NCBI GenBank assembly: GCA_025331565.1
Contig: JAFREQ010000130.1
Coordinates: 62,001 to 126,000 of the forward strand
DNA length: 64,000 nt
Source: Holacanthus passer
Lineage: Eukaryota; Chordata; Actinopteri; Pomacanthidae
Direction of reading: 5' to 3'
Part shown: in pieces, positions 1-10,753 of the stretch
Layout: every line of letters starts with the position of its first letter
How positions within the stretch are numbered: the first letter of the stretch is position 1
Position numbers and translations under genes: made by a program
The notes under the pieces: model-generated
Told to the model about the DNA's origin: nothing
Seen by the model: only the letters and a program-made list of their open reading frames with translations
Databases searched by the model: none

Positions 1-61
1 CGGCACAGTTCCAGCCACCGAGATTAAGACTTTAACACGAGAGGAAATAAAGACAGAGAAA

Positions 62-64
<3 letters not shown>

Positions 65-93
<29 letters not shown>
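65..93. repeat. (AC)n microsatellite
   Basis: Pure AC dinucleotide, about 14 units, preceded by a short A run. Confidence 0.98.
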
Positions 94-2384
94 TCTTGTC
101 ACGCTCGGCCTGTTTTGTCTCCTTCACTGTTTCTTCACTTGTAGCCAAACACCAGTAATCCCCTCAGCGCCGGGATAATGGCCGCCCGGTTGCTCGTCAA
201 CATTTGACAAGACAAAAATTGAGAGTGTAAAATTAAGCGGCGTTCCTGCTCGGACTCAGACGGGGAGGGGTGGATGTTTGGAAGCGGGGGGGCTGTTGAT
301 AATGAGCGGGTAGCGGAGGGGGAGGACGGTGAAATGGCAGGTAATTACACACCTCCACCGGCCTCGTTTCCTGCCCTGGATTCATTTCATTTCTTCCAGG
401 TGCAAATACAAATATGTGGTTTGCACGTCACAGCATCGAGTCCCACTGTAATTTAACTGTGTTCACGATGCTGAAACACGGAGGAGGAAACATCATCCAC
501 CGTCAGCGTTTGTTCACCGTCCACGCATCAATAAAGATTAAATTTCAGCTGAGTTGATCTAAAGTGACCGTTCATGTTGCTCCTTTTCTGTTTATCAATT
601 CATTGAAGAATTAATCAAATCTGCCAAAATATTCTGCACCAGGATTTTATTTTCAAGCCAATAATCTTTTGCCAATTTTCTTTTGCTACTATTTTCTAAC
701 ATAAAAATTACACTCAAACTTCATATTGTTTCATACTTTTTTTTTTACATGTGAACAATGAAATTTTAGATGTAAAATGATTAAAACAACATCGGCCCAT
801 GTGAAATATCACACGTCTGTATATCAGTGTCAAAGCAAAATGTCTGAAAATCATATTTTGATTAAACAGTTACTGATGTTTCTAGTTTTTTGGGGCATTT
901 TGTGTTTATAGAGCACAAACGTCCCCCGACGGACTCGGAGACGTTCGCGGTCCCAGACCTGCAGGACGCCCCCGACAGGGGTTTAAATATGTGCTGAGAC
1001 GTTTGGATCCTTGCAGGACTGTGTTGTGTTAAAGATGGTGAAGAGCCAGCGACGACTCTTCCAATGTTTGTGTTCCTGCTTTGCCACCGTGCATATGGTC
1101 GACACGAGCGTGCGGCCGCCGGTCGCTGGCGTCTTGGCCGAACGGGCGTGAAGATGTTCGACCTGATGAACACGTGTGAGTCAGCGTGAGAAACACAGTG
1201 AATGACTACAACCCTGCGCAGGATCAAAATACTACAATACTTCACTAGGAGTAAAGGTCGTAGGTCGTCAACCTCAGTCCACGACGCCATAAATATCTCA
1301 TCTTGAATGTAAACTATAAAAACTGTAAAGTTGTTGTCAGACACATGTAAAAAGAGTTTTCCTCTGAAAGACAGAGAAAGAAAAGTGGAAAGAATTGAAA
1401 ATGTAAACACTCGAGGGTGAGAGCTTCATGATTTCGTGACAATGTGGGGGGGCGGAGCCGTCCAGCGAGGCTGCCCAGAGGCCCCGCCCCCTGCTCTTCA
1501 TCCCACCTGGAAAAGAGGCTTACCTGCGTCGGGTTCCCTCCACACAAAAGACCAAAAGGCCGAGGTAGCGGTTACATTATAATTTCAGGGGAGGGGGCAG
1601 CTGAGGAGGAAGTCTGGACGGGAACCAGAGAGCATGATGGGAGAGGTGGGACGCACCGCGGCGGGTCAGAGGATTAAGGAGGCTGGGTGAGATTGTTGTG
1701 CTGCTCTTCATCTCAGCTGTTCAATGATTCTCACGTCTGTGTCTCAGGCTTGTTTTGATCAAACGTGTCAAATACGGAAAAAGTTGTTTGGAGGAACAGT
1801 TTGAGAAATCATCTACAAAAAGTAGTATTTAGGTTTTAATGTTCTTATTCTCAACTTTACACTTTAATTATTTTTACATATGACTCATTAATTATGTCTC
1901 AGTCTGCAGGAGAATTGGCCTCAATTTACATTTAAATACAAACACAGGAACAGAACTACTTCTCCAAGGACTGAAAGCAGCCGGCAACAGGAAAATAAGT
2001 CAAAACATTTTCAAGACATTTTGGCATAAAAACCAACCTAAACTGTTCCTGCACTGGAGGCGGAGTTCCTCCAAAGGTTCCTGAGGAAAGTCCCTGTGTC
2101 GGACAGCTTCATCCAACCAGGTGAGAATGATCCACGGAAACGTGTTCGTCCGACTTCAGAACGATCTAATCTGTCTCTGCCTTCAAAAACCAAATCACTG
2201 TTACGGTGGTGTTTAGGGAAATTTCCCTACAACGAGTTGAGCGTAGCTGTTCTGCAGCCTGTGTCGAGCTGTACGCATTTAAACAAGAGCTTATCTGACA
2301 GACAGAGATACAGTTCGGCGAACGTCTTCTCAAACTTTGGTTTATGGACAAATTGACCAACTGAGATAAAACATGTTGAATAGA

Positions 2385-2585
2385 TTTAGAGGAGCTGGTA
2401 GGTGGATTTAATTACTGTTGGACAGATCCAGGCTAGCAGTTTCCATCTGTTCCCAGTCTTTATGCTAAGCTAAGCTAACAGGCTGCTCTCAGTAGCTTCA
2501 TGTTGAGCGACGTGACAGTGGGATCAATCTTCTTATCTGACTCTCAGCATGTTTCCAGAAAAGGTCGAACTGCTGCAGTTACAGA
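2385..2585 (+). repeat. fish miniature interspersed repeat (family A)
   Basis: Contains the ordered landmarks GGTAGGTGGATTT, CAGGCTAGCAGTTTCC, TATGCTAAGCTAAGCTAAC and a CTTCTTATCTGACTCTC tail. I recognise this arrangement from a repeat very common in percomorph fish. No protein is encoded. A second, 3'-part copy lies at 16300-16475. Confidence 0.75.
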
Positions 2586-3738
2586 GTAAAAAGAAAAACA
2601 GATTGTCGGCTGCAGGTTTGTGACGGGACATAAATGTGTCTGTCCTCGTGTTTACATAAAGGAGACACAACGTCCTGCTCTGTCTCTGAACACTGACGCT
2701 GGATGAATCATGAGGTGGAATATGGACACTGATGAGTCCACTGCTGAGACACCTGTCAATCAATCAATATCAATTAAAATAATTAAGAAATCAAACGGAA
2801 TAAAATAATTCCACCGTTGGAAGAAGTGAAATTTTCTACTGAGAGCGTCAATATCCTTCAATATCAACCTGTTGTGTCACATCCAACAGGAAATGTATTT
2901 TTATCATAGTGGTGAAAAACATTTAATTACAGCCTTCGTCGAGTAAGACAAGAAGAAAAATTCACTTTGCTTTGTTAAGTATTAATTTTCATTGTGGGTG
3001 AGTTTTGCTCTGTTTGGATCGAAGCCCGAGAGATTTGGAGAAGCTGATTTCATATCTTCTGTCCCTGTGGATACTTTAAAAAAAAAACTGCCAGAATTCA
3101 GATTGAAGAGACGGAAAATGTAAAAACATAAATCGCAGAGGAATTGTACTTTGTTAATTTTGAGCTGTTAATCACTTTGGAGAACGAGGGGTCACCTCAT
3201 CTTCGTGGGATCTAATTCTGGAGCTTCAACCTCTCTCTCCTTCACACCTCGAACGCCCGCCAACCGTTAACGCCTCATCACCTCGACACTCGAATCCTGC
3301 GTCGTGCACGTCGTCGTCTCCTCCTCCCGCGGCAGCCTCTGATCTTTGCCACGCCGCCGCCGTTCATTAACCGCTCGACACCCGAACGCCGCCGCCGCCG
3401 CCGCCCACAAAACGACACTTCAGCAAAACACATCTCCAAGGACAAGAGTGCAATTAATTAGGCTTGTTGTGCGATCTTTGGCTCTGGAGCTGCAGATGGA
3501 ATAAAAACCCTCTTTATGGTTCACACATGTTTAGAACCGCGTGATGACAAACTTAAAAGAAACCCAACAAGCACACGACTGAGGCTCGATGCAAAGAGCG
3601 GCTTTGCATTTCCAGGCTGCTTCGCTTTCCGGCCGACGCTTCGACCGACTGTCTGAATGCGGATGGAAACACACATATGGAAGCCGACTGTGACGGACAG
3701 GGTGAATAATCAAACAGCAGGCAGATCGACGGACTCAC

Positions 3739-3771
3739 GGGGACCTCCACATATTTGGCAGCTGCTTTCAC
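3739..3771 (-). CDS. cadps2: cadps2 exon 18 of window (33 bases, last visible exon)
   Basis: 33 bases, 11 codons in phase 0, reading VKAAAKYVEVP. The donor is GTGAGT. The acceptor is ccccaaag, preceded by a long run of cct/ctt triplets and a C8 run. It matches the family segment VKAA.KYVDVPKPGMD. The remaining KPGMD... part and the carboxy terminus must lie in exons left of base 1, because no match appears between 1 and 3738. The AAAG acceptor is weaker than the others, but the reading and both flanking joins support it. Confidence 0.88.
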
Positions 3772-3777
3772 CTTTGG

Positions 3778-3818
3778 GGGGGGAGGGGCAGGAGGAGGAG
3801 GAGGAGGAGGAGGAGAAG
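3778..3818. repeat. G-run and (GGA)n tract at exon 18 acceptor
   Basis: On the plus strand a run of G, then GGA triplets. In the transcript this is the C/U-rich polypyrimidine tract directly before exon 18. Confidence 0.9.
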
Positions 3819-3939
3819 AATGACACTGAAGTTCAGCTGGGAAGATCTGGTTTCCAGCAAATGGCAGGTCGTCTGTGTGAGCGCTGAAAGAGCCGGCTCG
3901 GCGCTCTCTGTTTCCAGGAACAAAAACATGGCTACTCAC

Positions 3940-4023
3940 CGTGAAAGAGAGGATTGAAGAGAAGAATGTCCCTTCATCGTATCTGGACAGTTTGGAGAGG
4001 ACGCAGTCTAAAACAGCGGCAAA
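3940..4023 (-). CDS. cadps2: cadps2 exon 17 of window: MUN-related region
   Basis: 84 bases, 28 codons in phase 0. The acceptor is ctgtctgcag and the donor GTGAGT. It reads FAAVLDC, then VLSKLSRYDEGTFFSSILSF, then T. The SKLSRYDEGTFFSSILSFT block equals what I recall for CADPS2; CADPS has TLFSSFLSFT. This is the strongest single indication of the paralogue. Exon 18 continues with VKAAAKYV. Confidence 0.97.
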
Positions 4024-4723
4024 CTGCAGACAGAGGAGACACAAAACTATTTACTCCTCCTTCGCTCAGTTTTTACACTTTTCAGCCGAATATCACCTGA
4101 ATATTTTTACTGGTTTCACTAACTTTCAAAACAACGAACCATCATTTATTCTTCTCCAGACAGAGCACAAGAAATTTCAGTTTTTATTAGAAACAGATTG
4201 AAATATTCTCACTGCACCAGGAAATAAAAAATACAAAAGGTCATAACATCAGTTATGAACAAGATAAAAGACAAATTAAAACATGTGATTAGAAAAATAG
4301 AAAAAAGGCTAAATGAATAAAAATAATAAACAAAATCAAGATAAAAGATTCTTTTTCTCGAAACAGAAAAAGCAACAAGAATAAAAATAAAGAATCAATA
4401 AATAAATCAAAAAATCCATAATAATGTAAATACAAGTAACAAAACAAATTTAGTAATAAAAACATATACATTTAAGAAATTAGATTTAAAAAAAAAAATA
4501 CAATCCATCATAAACAAAGAGTCGAGCTTCACGGCCCGACTGAAAAAACACGATTCCAAAAAGTAAATAATGAGGAAATAACATGACAAAGATCCATTAT
4601 GGACACAAAGAGAGGAAGGGTCGACCTCGACCCCCCCATCTGGAAAAAACCCCCAAACAAATAAATAAATCAAAATAAAGAAGCCAGTGAGAAGATCTGA
4701 CTGGAGGATAAAAGGAGGTTTAC
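4024..4723 (-). other. intron between exons 16 and 17
   Basis: 700 bases. The stretch 4200-4500 is A-rich low-complexity sequence (AATAAA-like words, no supported poly(A) site). The rest shows nothing recognisable. Confidence 0.75.
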
Positions 4724-4798
4724 CTTTGCGACGAGGGAGGAAACCATGTCTTTGAACGCCTCATCAATCAGAACGTCTATTTTGGAGTGATACTGTTG
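4724..4798 (-). CDS. cadps2: cadps2 exon 16 of window: MUN-related region
   Basis: 75 bases, exactly 25 codons in phase 0. The acceptor is an unusually C-rich tract ending cccacag and the donor is GTAAAC. It reads QQYHSKIDVLIDEAFKDMV then SSLVAK, matching the family segment Q.YHSKID.LI......I..LVAK. It is symmetrical in phase, like the microexon before it and exon 17 after it. Sense-strand (GT)n lies about 206 bases upstream. Confidence 0.95.
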
Positions 4799-5002
4799 CT
4801 GTGGGGGGGGAGGGGGGCACGGAGGACGGGGGGAAAGGAGGGGGACAAAAAGCAATATTTGATTATTTTCAGAAAACTGAAGGGACGCAAAGGCCACAGA
4901 AATGACTCCTCGCCTCCCTGATACAGAACAACAGCTTTGTCTGTGCTGTAAAAGACAGAAATAAAAACCTACACAACAACACTCAGTGTGAACATCCAGT
5001 CT

Positions 5003-5042
<40 letters not shown>

Positions 5043-7536
5043 CTCCCGACACGGCCAGGCGTGAAAAACCTTCCCATCCATGTAACGCCGCTGAGTTAAG
5101 CAGCTAATAGGACCATTATGCCGCTGACTGACATTCCCGTCCGCGCTGGAAAAAGCGAAGGAATCTGAAGGATACTTTTTGTGCAGCTCCCCACAATTAG
5201 AGCAGCCTTGTATTCCTCTAAAGCACCGGTCCAGCTGCGAGGACCAAAGGCGCACACAAGATTCAATTAATCCACCATTTCATGTCTCGTTTGCCCCCCC
5301 CCGCCCCCCTCCCCGAAAAACATATTCATGGCACCTTTTCCCTTGAAGGAAGGAGAGAAAAAAAAGGCTGGGGCTGAGCGCTGAATGGCAGCGGCAGCAG
5401 GGGAGTTCATCTCTTGGCGACAATGCCCTTTCACTGGCCGTCTAAAGAACACCCAAATTAAAAATTTCAATCAACAAAGCGCGCGGATCGCTGACAAATT
5501 GCGGGTCCAGGGAGGTCACCGCCGCCAGCCCTAATTGTGGGTTTTTTCCCTCCACAAGTCCGCGAAATGGCAGCTCTCTTTCAGCGCGCCGAATCTTTTT
5601 GGCAAATCTTGAGAGCTTTTCTTTTTTTCCCTCTTCTTACCTCAATTAACATTGCTGCTTTCGCCTTCTTTATTTCTACAAAGGCCGCTGTGAAAAGCAG
5701 AGAGGAGGAGAAGAAATTGTTTGGTCTTTGCCATGTGCGCAGCAAAAAAACTGAAAAGAACAATTATTGCTTTTAAAAACATTTATCTGGTCGTTGAGCC
5801 GCAGCCACCGCGGCTCCTTCAGCTCTGTGAGATGTTTTAGATTCTGAACCGGGTCACGTTTTCAACACGACCCCACCGACACTATTTAAATGACCTCGGC
5901 GACAAAACGACGGCAGACTGATTTGCATTTTCATCGATTGCAGCCGATCGCCCGAGAATAAAAGCAGGATTCATTAATCCAAGAGTTTCTCGTCTGGATT
6001 AAACTGTCAAGGACAGATCCTTCGCAGCCTGTCCGCTCGCTCGCCAGCTGAACTCCTCATCTATGCACACGTTAAAATCTGGACGCCGCTTTCCATAAAA
6101 ACAAGAAGCTAAATGGGCAGAATGTGTCGCTGAGGCTGCAGAGCTTCGCCGCGCATCGACGCACTCGAAGACTCGCGGCAGAAAACTGACCACAACGAAG
6201 GTCGGATCGAGTTCAGGCCGATGTCTCTTGAAGACCCTTCAGACTGCCGGTCAGAGGTCAGAGGTAAGGAGGCCTCATTCACAGCACCTACTGGCAAGTG
6301 AACAGGAAGAAGCGCCGACCGAGCCACGTTCAATGAAACCCGAGAGCGCTGGCGTTTGAAAACCACACAGAAAGAAATCTGCCGAATTCAGACGGCGAGG
6401 GCAAAAATATTTTTAAACCGAGGCCGTGGTTTGTTGTCGAAGTTCAAATCAGCAGCCTGTTGCACCGGCAGGGTTCAGGTGTGTGAGCGTGTCCAAGCTA
6501 TAAACAGCAAAAGCACCATATTAGTGAATGCAGAGTAAAGAAAGAAACTGAAAGGTCAGTCCGGTGTTGAACTGTGGGCGAAAAAAACAACGTCTGAGTT
6601 TGTCTTAAAAACCTGATTAAAGTAAATGTCCCATAATCTTTTGTTTTAGATGTGTGTTGCTGACTTTAACTAAATTGTGTGGATTTGATGTCAGATAAGT
6701 GATTTTCAGTGACTGATGTCATCACTGATATTAGATGTTGTGACACTTCTGTTAGGTTAACTTCCTGTTAGCATGCTGTTCGGCTAATACAGGTCAGATT
6801 CCTGTTGGTGAGGAGGCTTTGGGCTGTTGTGGTGACCTGCAGCTAAACGCGTTAAAGCTAAGCTAAAATCACAGGTGGCTCAGACCTGTGGGAGCTGACC
6901 AATCAGAGCAGACTGGGCTTTTTGGGAGGGGCTAAAATGGAGCGTTTCAGACAGAGGGTGAACAGAGGTGGACGGCATGAGAAAAATAAGTGTTTCTGAA
7001 TGTGAAAGCATGTAAATCTGTTCTTGTAGTCCCCTCCAAAATAAAAGTATGAGCCTGAAAATGAACATAGCGTGGCCTCTTTAGCCGGAGGAGCTCTCTG
7101 TGAATGTGACTGTTTGCTCTTCCACGACAGCCTCCAATAATTCAGCACCCAGAAGAAGAAAACAAAGAAATGAAAATCTGAGAACAACCCCAAGAGACAA
7201 ATAATCTGAAAAATAAAAAAACATGTACGTGGTTTTCACCTGATGCTGATGATGCCTCGACCTTTGTCTCGACCTGATCAGCTGGATCAGGTGAGTTCAG
7301 GTAATCAAGAGTTTTTGAGTTGTTAAGGAAAGACTAAAAATATGCAGGACCACAGGAGGACACGTTACCACCACCGGGAAAGGCTCAACCAAGGAAACTA
7401 AAAGAAATGTCGAATTCAAGATTTGGGATCTTTTATTAACGTGGAGTAAGATTTCAAAAGGAAGAGACGGGTTCTTTAGGTGGAGCTCGTGTGGAGTGTG
7501 GGAGGGGAAATGTGATGAGGCGATGGAGGGACTTAC
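4799..7536 (-). other. intron between microexon and exon 16
   Basis: Contains a C-rich pyrimidine tract by the exon 16 acceptor (4799-4845), (CA)n at 5004-5041, and a C-run cluster at 5294-5315 that is G-rich in the transcript. A long non-repetitive segment from about 5090 to 6000 has no coding match. No nested gene is seen. Confidence 0.7.
5004..5041. repeat. (CA)n microsatellite
   Basis: About 19 CA units. In the cadps2 transcript it is (UG)n, about 206 bases upstream of the exon 16 acceptor. Confidence 0.98.
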
Positions 7537-7551
7537 CCATTGTTTGTCAAT
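7537..7551 (-). CDS. cadps2: cadps2 15-base microexon (IDKQW), likely alternative
   Basis: ATT GAC AAA CAA TGG is bounded by acceptor gaatcctag and donor GTAAGT, a near-consensus pair. It sits in phase 0 between exon 14 (GQE) and exon 16 (QQYHSKID). Mammalian CAPS proteins as I recall them have five residues ending in QW at exactly this join (FAKQW or FGSQW before Q.YHSKID). Position, length, phase and the QW ending therefore all agree. A TGC about 22 bases upstream of the acceptor fits the UGC motif associated with SRRM4-regulated neuronal microexons (inference). Skipping it leaves the frame intact. It is far too short for any ordinary open-frame scan. Confidence 0.8.
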
Positions 7552-9135
7552 CTAGGATTCAAACAATGATGTGCAGGACACACAGACATGAGGGACAGGG
7601 GAGGACATGAGACAAGGAGAAGAGGGCAAACACAGTCAGCCAATCAAATTTTAAAACACATCAGTGACATCAGAAAACATTTCCTCATCTTTGTATGAAA
7701 ATATTACAGAAAAAAACTTCTATAAATATTAAACCAAACATTATCATGTGTTTACGTCTCTGTGGGTCCAAACGGATCTTTAAGTGTCTGCTTTAAAAAC
7801 TCCTGAGAAACATTTTGGACAAAACCCCGTCTTTGATTAACACTTGACTTTTAATCATCACGACTCATCGGTTGGAGTTTTTGGGCTGAAAGAAACATTT
7901 AATGCGACACAATGTGAAAGAGGTTTGTTGTGTTGGGAAACTCAGAAGGACGTCATGAAATCAGTTTGTCCCTCTAAAGAGGACAAAAAGCTCAAACTCA
8001 TCGATTCAAGATGTTAAATCTGTTAAATCCCTCACAGCACTTACAGTTATCTCATCTGATCTGTGTTTGTTTGTCACCTTTGACCTCTGACCTTTTGCTG
8101 CTTGCACTAGCGAGGACATTAGCGTGGACACTGACGAACAGCGAGGCTGGATCACGCTGAAACACATCTTCTTGAAAAGCTGCATGAACTGATTTTGGTG
8201 GCAAAGCCTTTTATTCCTCAGATAAATCTTTATTTTCCTTTTGTTCCTTTTCATTCTGTCTTTTCTTTTGTGCCTGGAAATTGAGTTACACCTTGAAAAT
8301 GTTAAATAAAATATGCCGATATGAGCAAGGCGAGATCATTTGTACGGCTCCATTCAGACATGAATGAAAATAAGACATTAAGGAAACATTAACGTTGCAT
8401 TTAAGACAATTAAAATAAAACACGCAAATAAATTGCTGAAGATGAAAAAGAATTTGCTTTTGAAAGACAATAAAAAGAAAAGCAAATGAAGTCACGTCTC
8501 CGATTTATTGACGCCGCGCGTGAGCAGAAGCTGGTCTGTGGCAGGTATCGAGTGTTTGTCAGCAGGATAAATGCACAGATGGTGTTTTGGTGTTTCTGAG
8601 CGCTGGAAGCTGCAGAAGAGAGGAAGCTGAAGGTTAAGAGAACAGCGAGCTTAGCTCTCTGTCAAGACTGCCGGCGGCCAAGGGTTTCGCTCTCAGCGAC
8701 GCCAAGGCTGCCGCCTCACACAGGCTTCACGGTCATCCATTTAACAGCTCGTGTCGAGCGTTTGGCCGTTTCAAGTGAACACAAATACACCTGAACTCCC
8801 CGTCTGCCGGATGCTCGGAGCGAAACGGCCGCGTTTTAGTGGCTGATCTGACAGTTTGACTCGACCTGTTCGGTGCGAGACTGAAAATAAAAGACGACCG
8901 AGGGTTTTAGGAGCTCGCACACACAATATGACTGTGATGGTGAAATGTGCGATGCAAACTGAAATATACAAACATCCATCTGTCTTAAGTGGTTCAGTCT
9001 GATTTTTAGCCAAGACTCATTTTGCAAGAGAGAAATTCTGCCAACGTGGAGGTGATTTCTCTCAGGTTCAGTTTCTTCTCGCGTGTCACGTTGTTCCTAC
9101 AAATGAGTTCTAGCGCTTTAAAACTAAACAGGATC

Positions 9136-9167
9136 ATGTCAGGATCAGGATCAGGATCAGGATCGGG
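9136..9167. repeat. short (TCAGGA)n tandem repeat
   Basis: Four to five copies of a six-base unit TCAGGA, ending in a variant TCGGG. Confidence 0.9.
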
Positions 9168-9691
9168 TCCTGGTCACACCAGCAGACTCACAGAACAACA
9201 TCAGTTTCTTTCGATGGGACCTCTGCAGGTAAATGGATTCACTCACAAAGGTGAAGTCAATCAACGTGGAGCTTCTGTGTAGAAGTTCACTTCTGAGAAT
9301 CTATTCACTTGATCGACTGAACGATCCTCAGCATCGCTTCCTTTCCCTCAAAACAACAATCACAGATAAACACAGACCCGCTCATCGTCTGCTCTCATGG
9401 TTTCTGCTGGTAAGTGCCGACATTTACAAACTATAAAAATACTCTGAACACTGGTGTGTGTGTGTGAAACTGACACACTCAGATCCTGATCCTGAGCACA
9501 CTGGTGTTTTCATTCAATTTCCTGAAACGAGCACAACAACTCGATGACTGTGCAGAGTGGGTGAAGCTGTGAAGCCCTCACAGTCAACACCAGGACGTCT
9601 ACGTCTGTTTACAGGGAACATGAAGAAAACACCATCATTCACCTGAGATGAAACCCTGCGGACAGGAGATACGTTACGACCTCGCCGAGCT

Positions 9692-9729
9692 AGCGTCTGT
9701 CTGATCCTTCAGCGTCTGTCTGATCCTTC
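9692..9729. repeat. 19-bp tandem duplication
   Basis: AGCGTCTGTCTGATCCTTC occurs twice head to tail, followed by a diverged partial copy. Confidence 0.95.
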
Positions 9730-10040
9730 AGCTTCTGTCACACTCTGTCACGCGGGTATCGTTTACTAGCATCAAGGAAACGACGACACTGGAACATTTA
9801 TTTGATTTGTGATGGAAATAACTGAAAGATTTTTTCCAACATTATTATAAATTATAAAAAAATCCCATATTGGCAGATTTGTCTGCTTGTTTTAAGATTT
9901 GAAAAGTTTAAATAAACTGAATGATTATGAAGATTTTGAGATCTGACATCAGTGATGCTTTTGCTCTTTGGTTCGGATGAAACAGTAAAATATGACTGAT
10001 CACGCGACTGATGTCATCAGTCATGTGACCGCCGGCTCAC

Positions 10041-10188
10041 CTCCTGGCCCGTGTCCAGCACGCAGAGCTTGGAGCACTGCTTCTTGGCGTCCATCAGCAC
10101 GTTGAACATGGTGCAGACCGACAGCGGCACGCGGAAGTCCGTCGACTTACTCGCTTTCTGCATTTTGGCATCAAATGCAGATTTTGTT
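10041..10188 (-). CDS. cadps2: cadps2 exon 14 of window: MUN-related region
   Basis: 148 bases: one base, then 49 codons. The acceptor is ttccacag and the donor GTGAGC. It reads TKSAFDAKMQKASK, then STDFRVPLSVCTMFNVLMDA, then KKQCSKLCVLDTGQE. It matches the family block STDFR.P.S.CTMFNV..DAK.Q..KLC. LDTGQE resembles CADPS2 (LDGGQE) rather than CADPS (MEMGQE). It ends in phase 0 at GQE, which is where the five-codon microexon can be inserted. Confidence 0.96.
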
Positions 10189-10466
10189 CTGTGGAACAAA
10201 ACACAAAGAGGATTTCGTGACTGTTGATCGTTGCCCCAGAAATTTTATCTTGTTTTTGTAAAGCTGTGACACAAAGGCCAGAAATATTTAAGCAAATACT
10301 ACAAATACTACATCATGACAAGCAGGTTTTCAGGTTGAGATTACTGGAGGTCTGTATCTGTGTTCTATCATCATAGTATTAAGAATGGATGCGCGTTGGT
10401 TGGTGTGTGGTATGAAAACAGACAGATGTGAAGCCAGACTCCGGCTGTGGTTGACCTCTCTCTGAC
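10189..10466 (-). other. short intron between exons 13 and 14
   Basis: 278 bases with no recognisable element. It is one of the shortest introns of the gene. Confidence 0.8.
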
Positions 10467-10622
10467 CTCTTGACGCAGGCCTCCATCATGTCGCTGGCCA
10501 TCAGTTTGAGTCTCTGCTCCAGATGTTTGGCGAACTCGGGCTCCGGCCAGTGGAGGTCCAGCACGAACATCTGCAGAGCGTCCAGCTTCCAGAACAAATC
10601 CTCCGAGGTGGCCGAGCCGTTA
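10467..10622 (-). CDS. cadps2: cadps2 exon 13 of window: start of MUN-related region
   Basis: 156 bases: one base, 51 codons, then two bases of a split Arg. The acceptor is gtcccgcag and the donor GTCAGA. It reads NGSAT, then SEDLFWKLDALQMFVLDLHW, then PEPEFAKHLEQRLKLMASDM, then MEACVK. LFWKLDALQ and HLEQRLKLMASDMIE are hallmarks of CAPS proteins at the beginning of the Munc13-homologous region that binds syntaxin (family knowledge). The first base T fits either exon 11 or the cassette exon upstream. An (ATC)n run lies about 100 bases upstream of its acceptor. Confidence 0.97.
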
Positions 10623-10721
10623 CTGCGGGACGGAGAGGGTCAACAACTGAGTCACAAATACAACAACAGACTTTTACATGAAGGTGTAGTGTTTTCCAAC
10701 ACGGCCGCGGGATCTGCAGAG

Positions 10722-10722
10722 C

Positions 10723-10753
<31 letters not shown>
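10722..10753. repeat. (GAT)n microsatellite
   Basis: About ten GAT/ATG triplets. In the transcript it is (AUC)n, about 100 bases upstream of the exon 13 acceptor. Confidence 0.98.

Larger units (their letters stand above)
1..3738 (-). other. cadps2 intron after exon 18 (continues off the left edge)
   Basis: No coding match to the missing CAPS C-terminus was found here on either strand. It holds a (AC)n run at 65-93, a fish interspersed repeat at 2385-2585, and a CG-rich stretch at 3240-3415 with a short (GCC)n run near 3390. The rest is unremarkable AT-moderate sequence. Open frames near 862-1547 are scattered and match nothing I know. Confidence 0.7.
7552..10040 (-). other. intron between exon 14 and the microexon
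   Basis: Holds the microexon acceptor region, a short GGATCA repeat near 9136-9167 and a 19-bp tandem pair at 9692-9729. No coding match was found outside the microexon. Confidence 0.7.

Noticed and set aside
862..1547. Minus-strand frames of 182 and 77 codons in the last intron
   Set aside because: No recognisable domain, no match to the missing CAPS C-terminus, and overlapping frames on both strands.
4200..4500. Cluster of AATAAA-like words as a poly(A) signal
   Set aside because: It lies within an A-rich intron between two coding exons of the same gene. Transcription must continue to the missing C-terminal exons.
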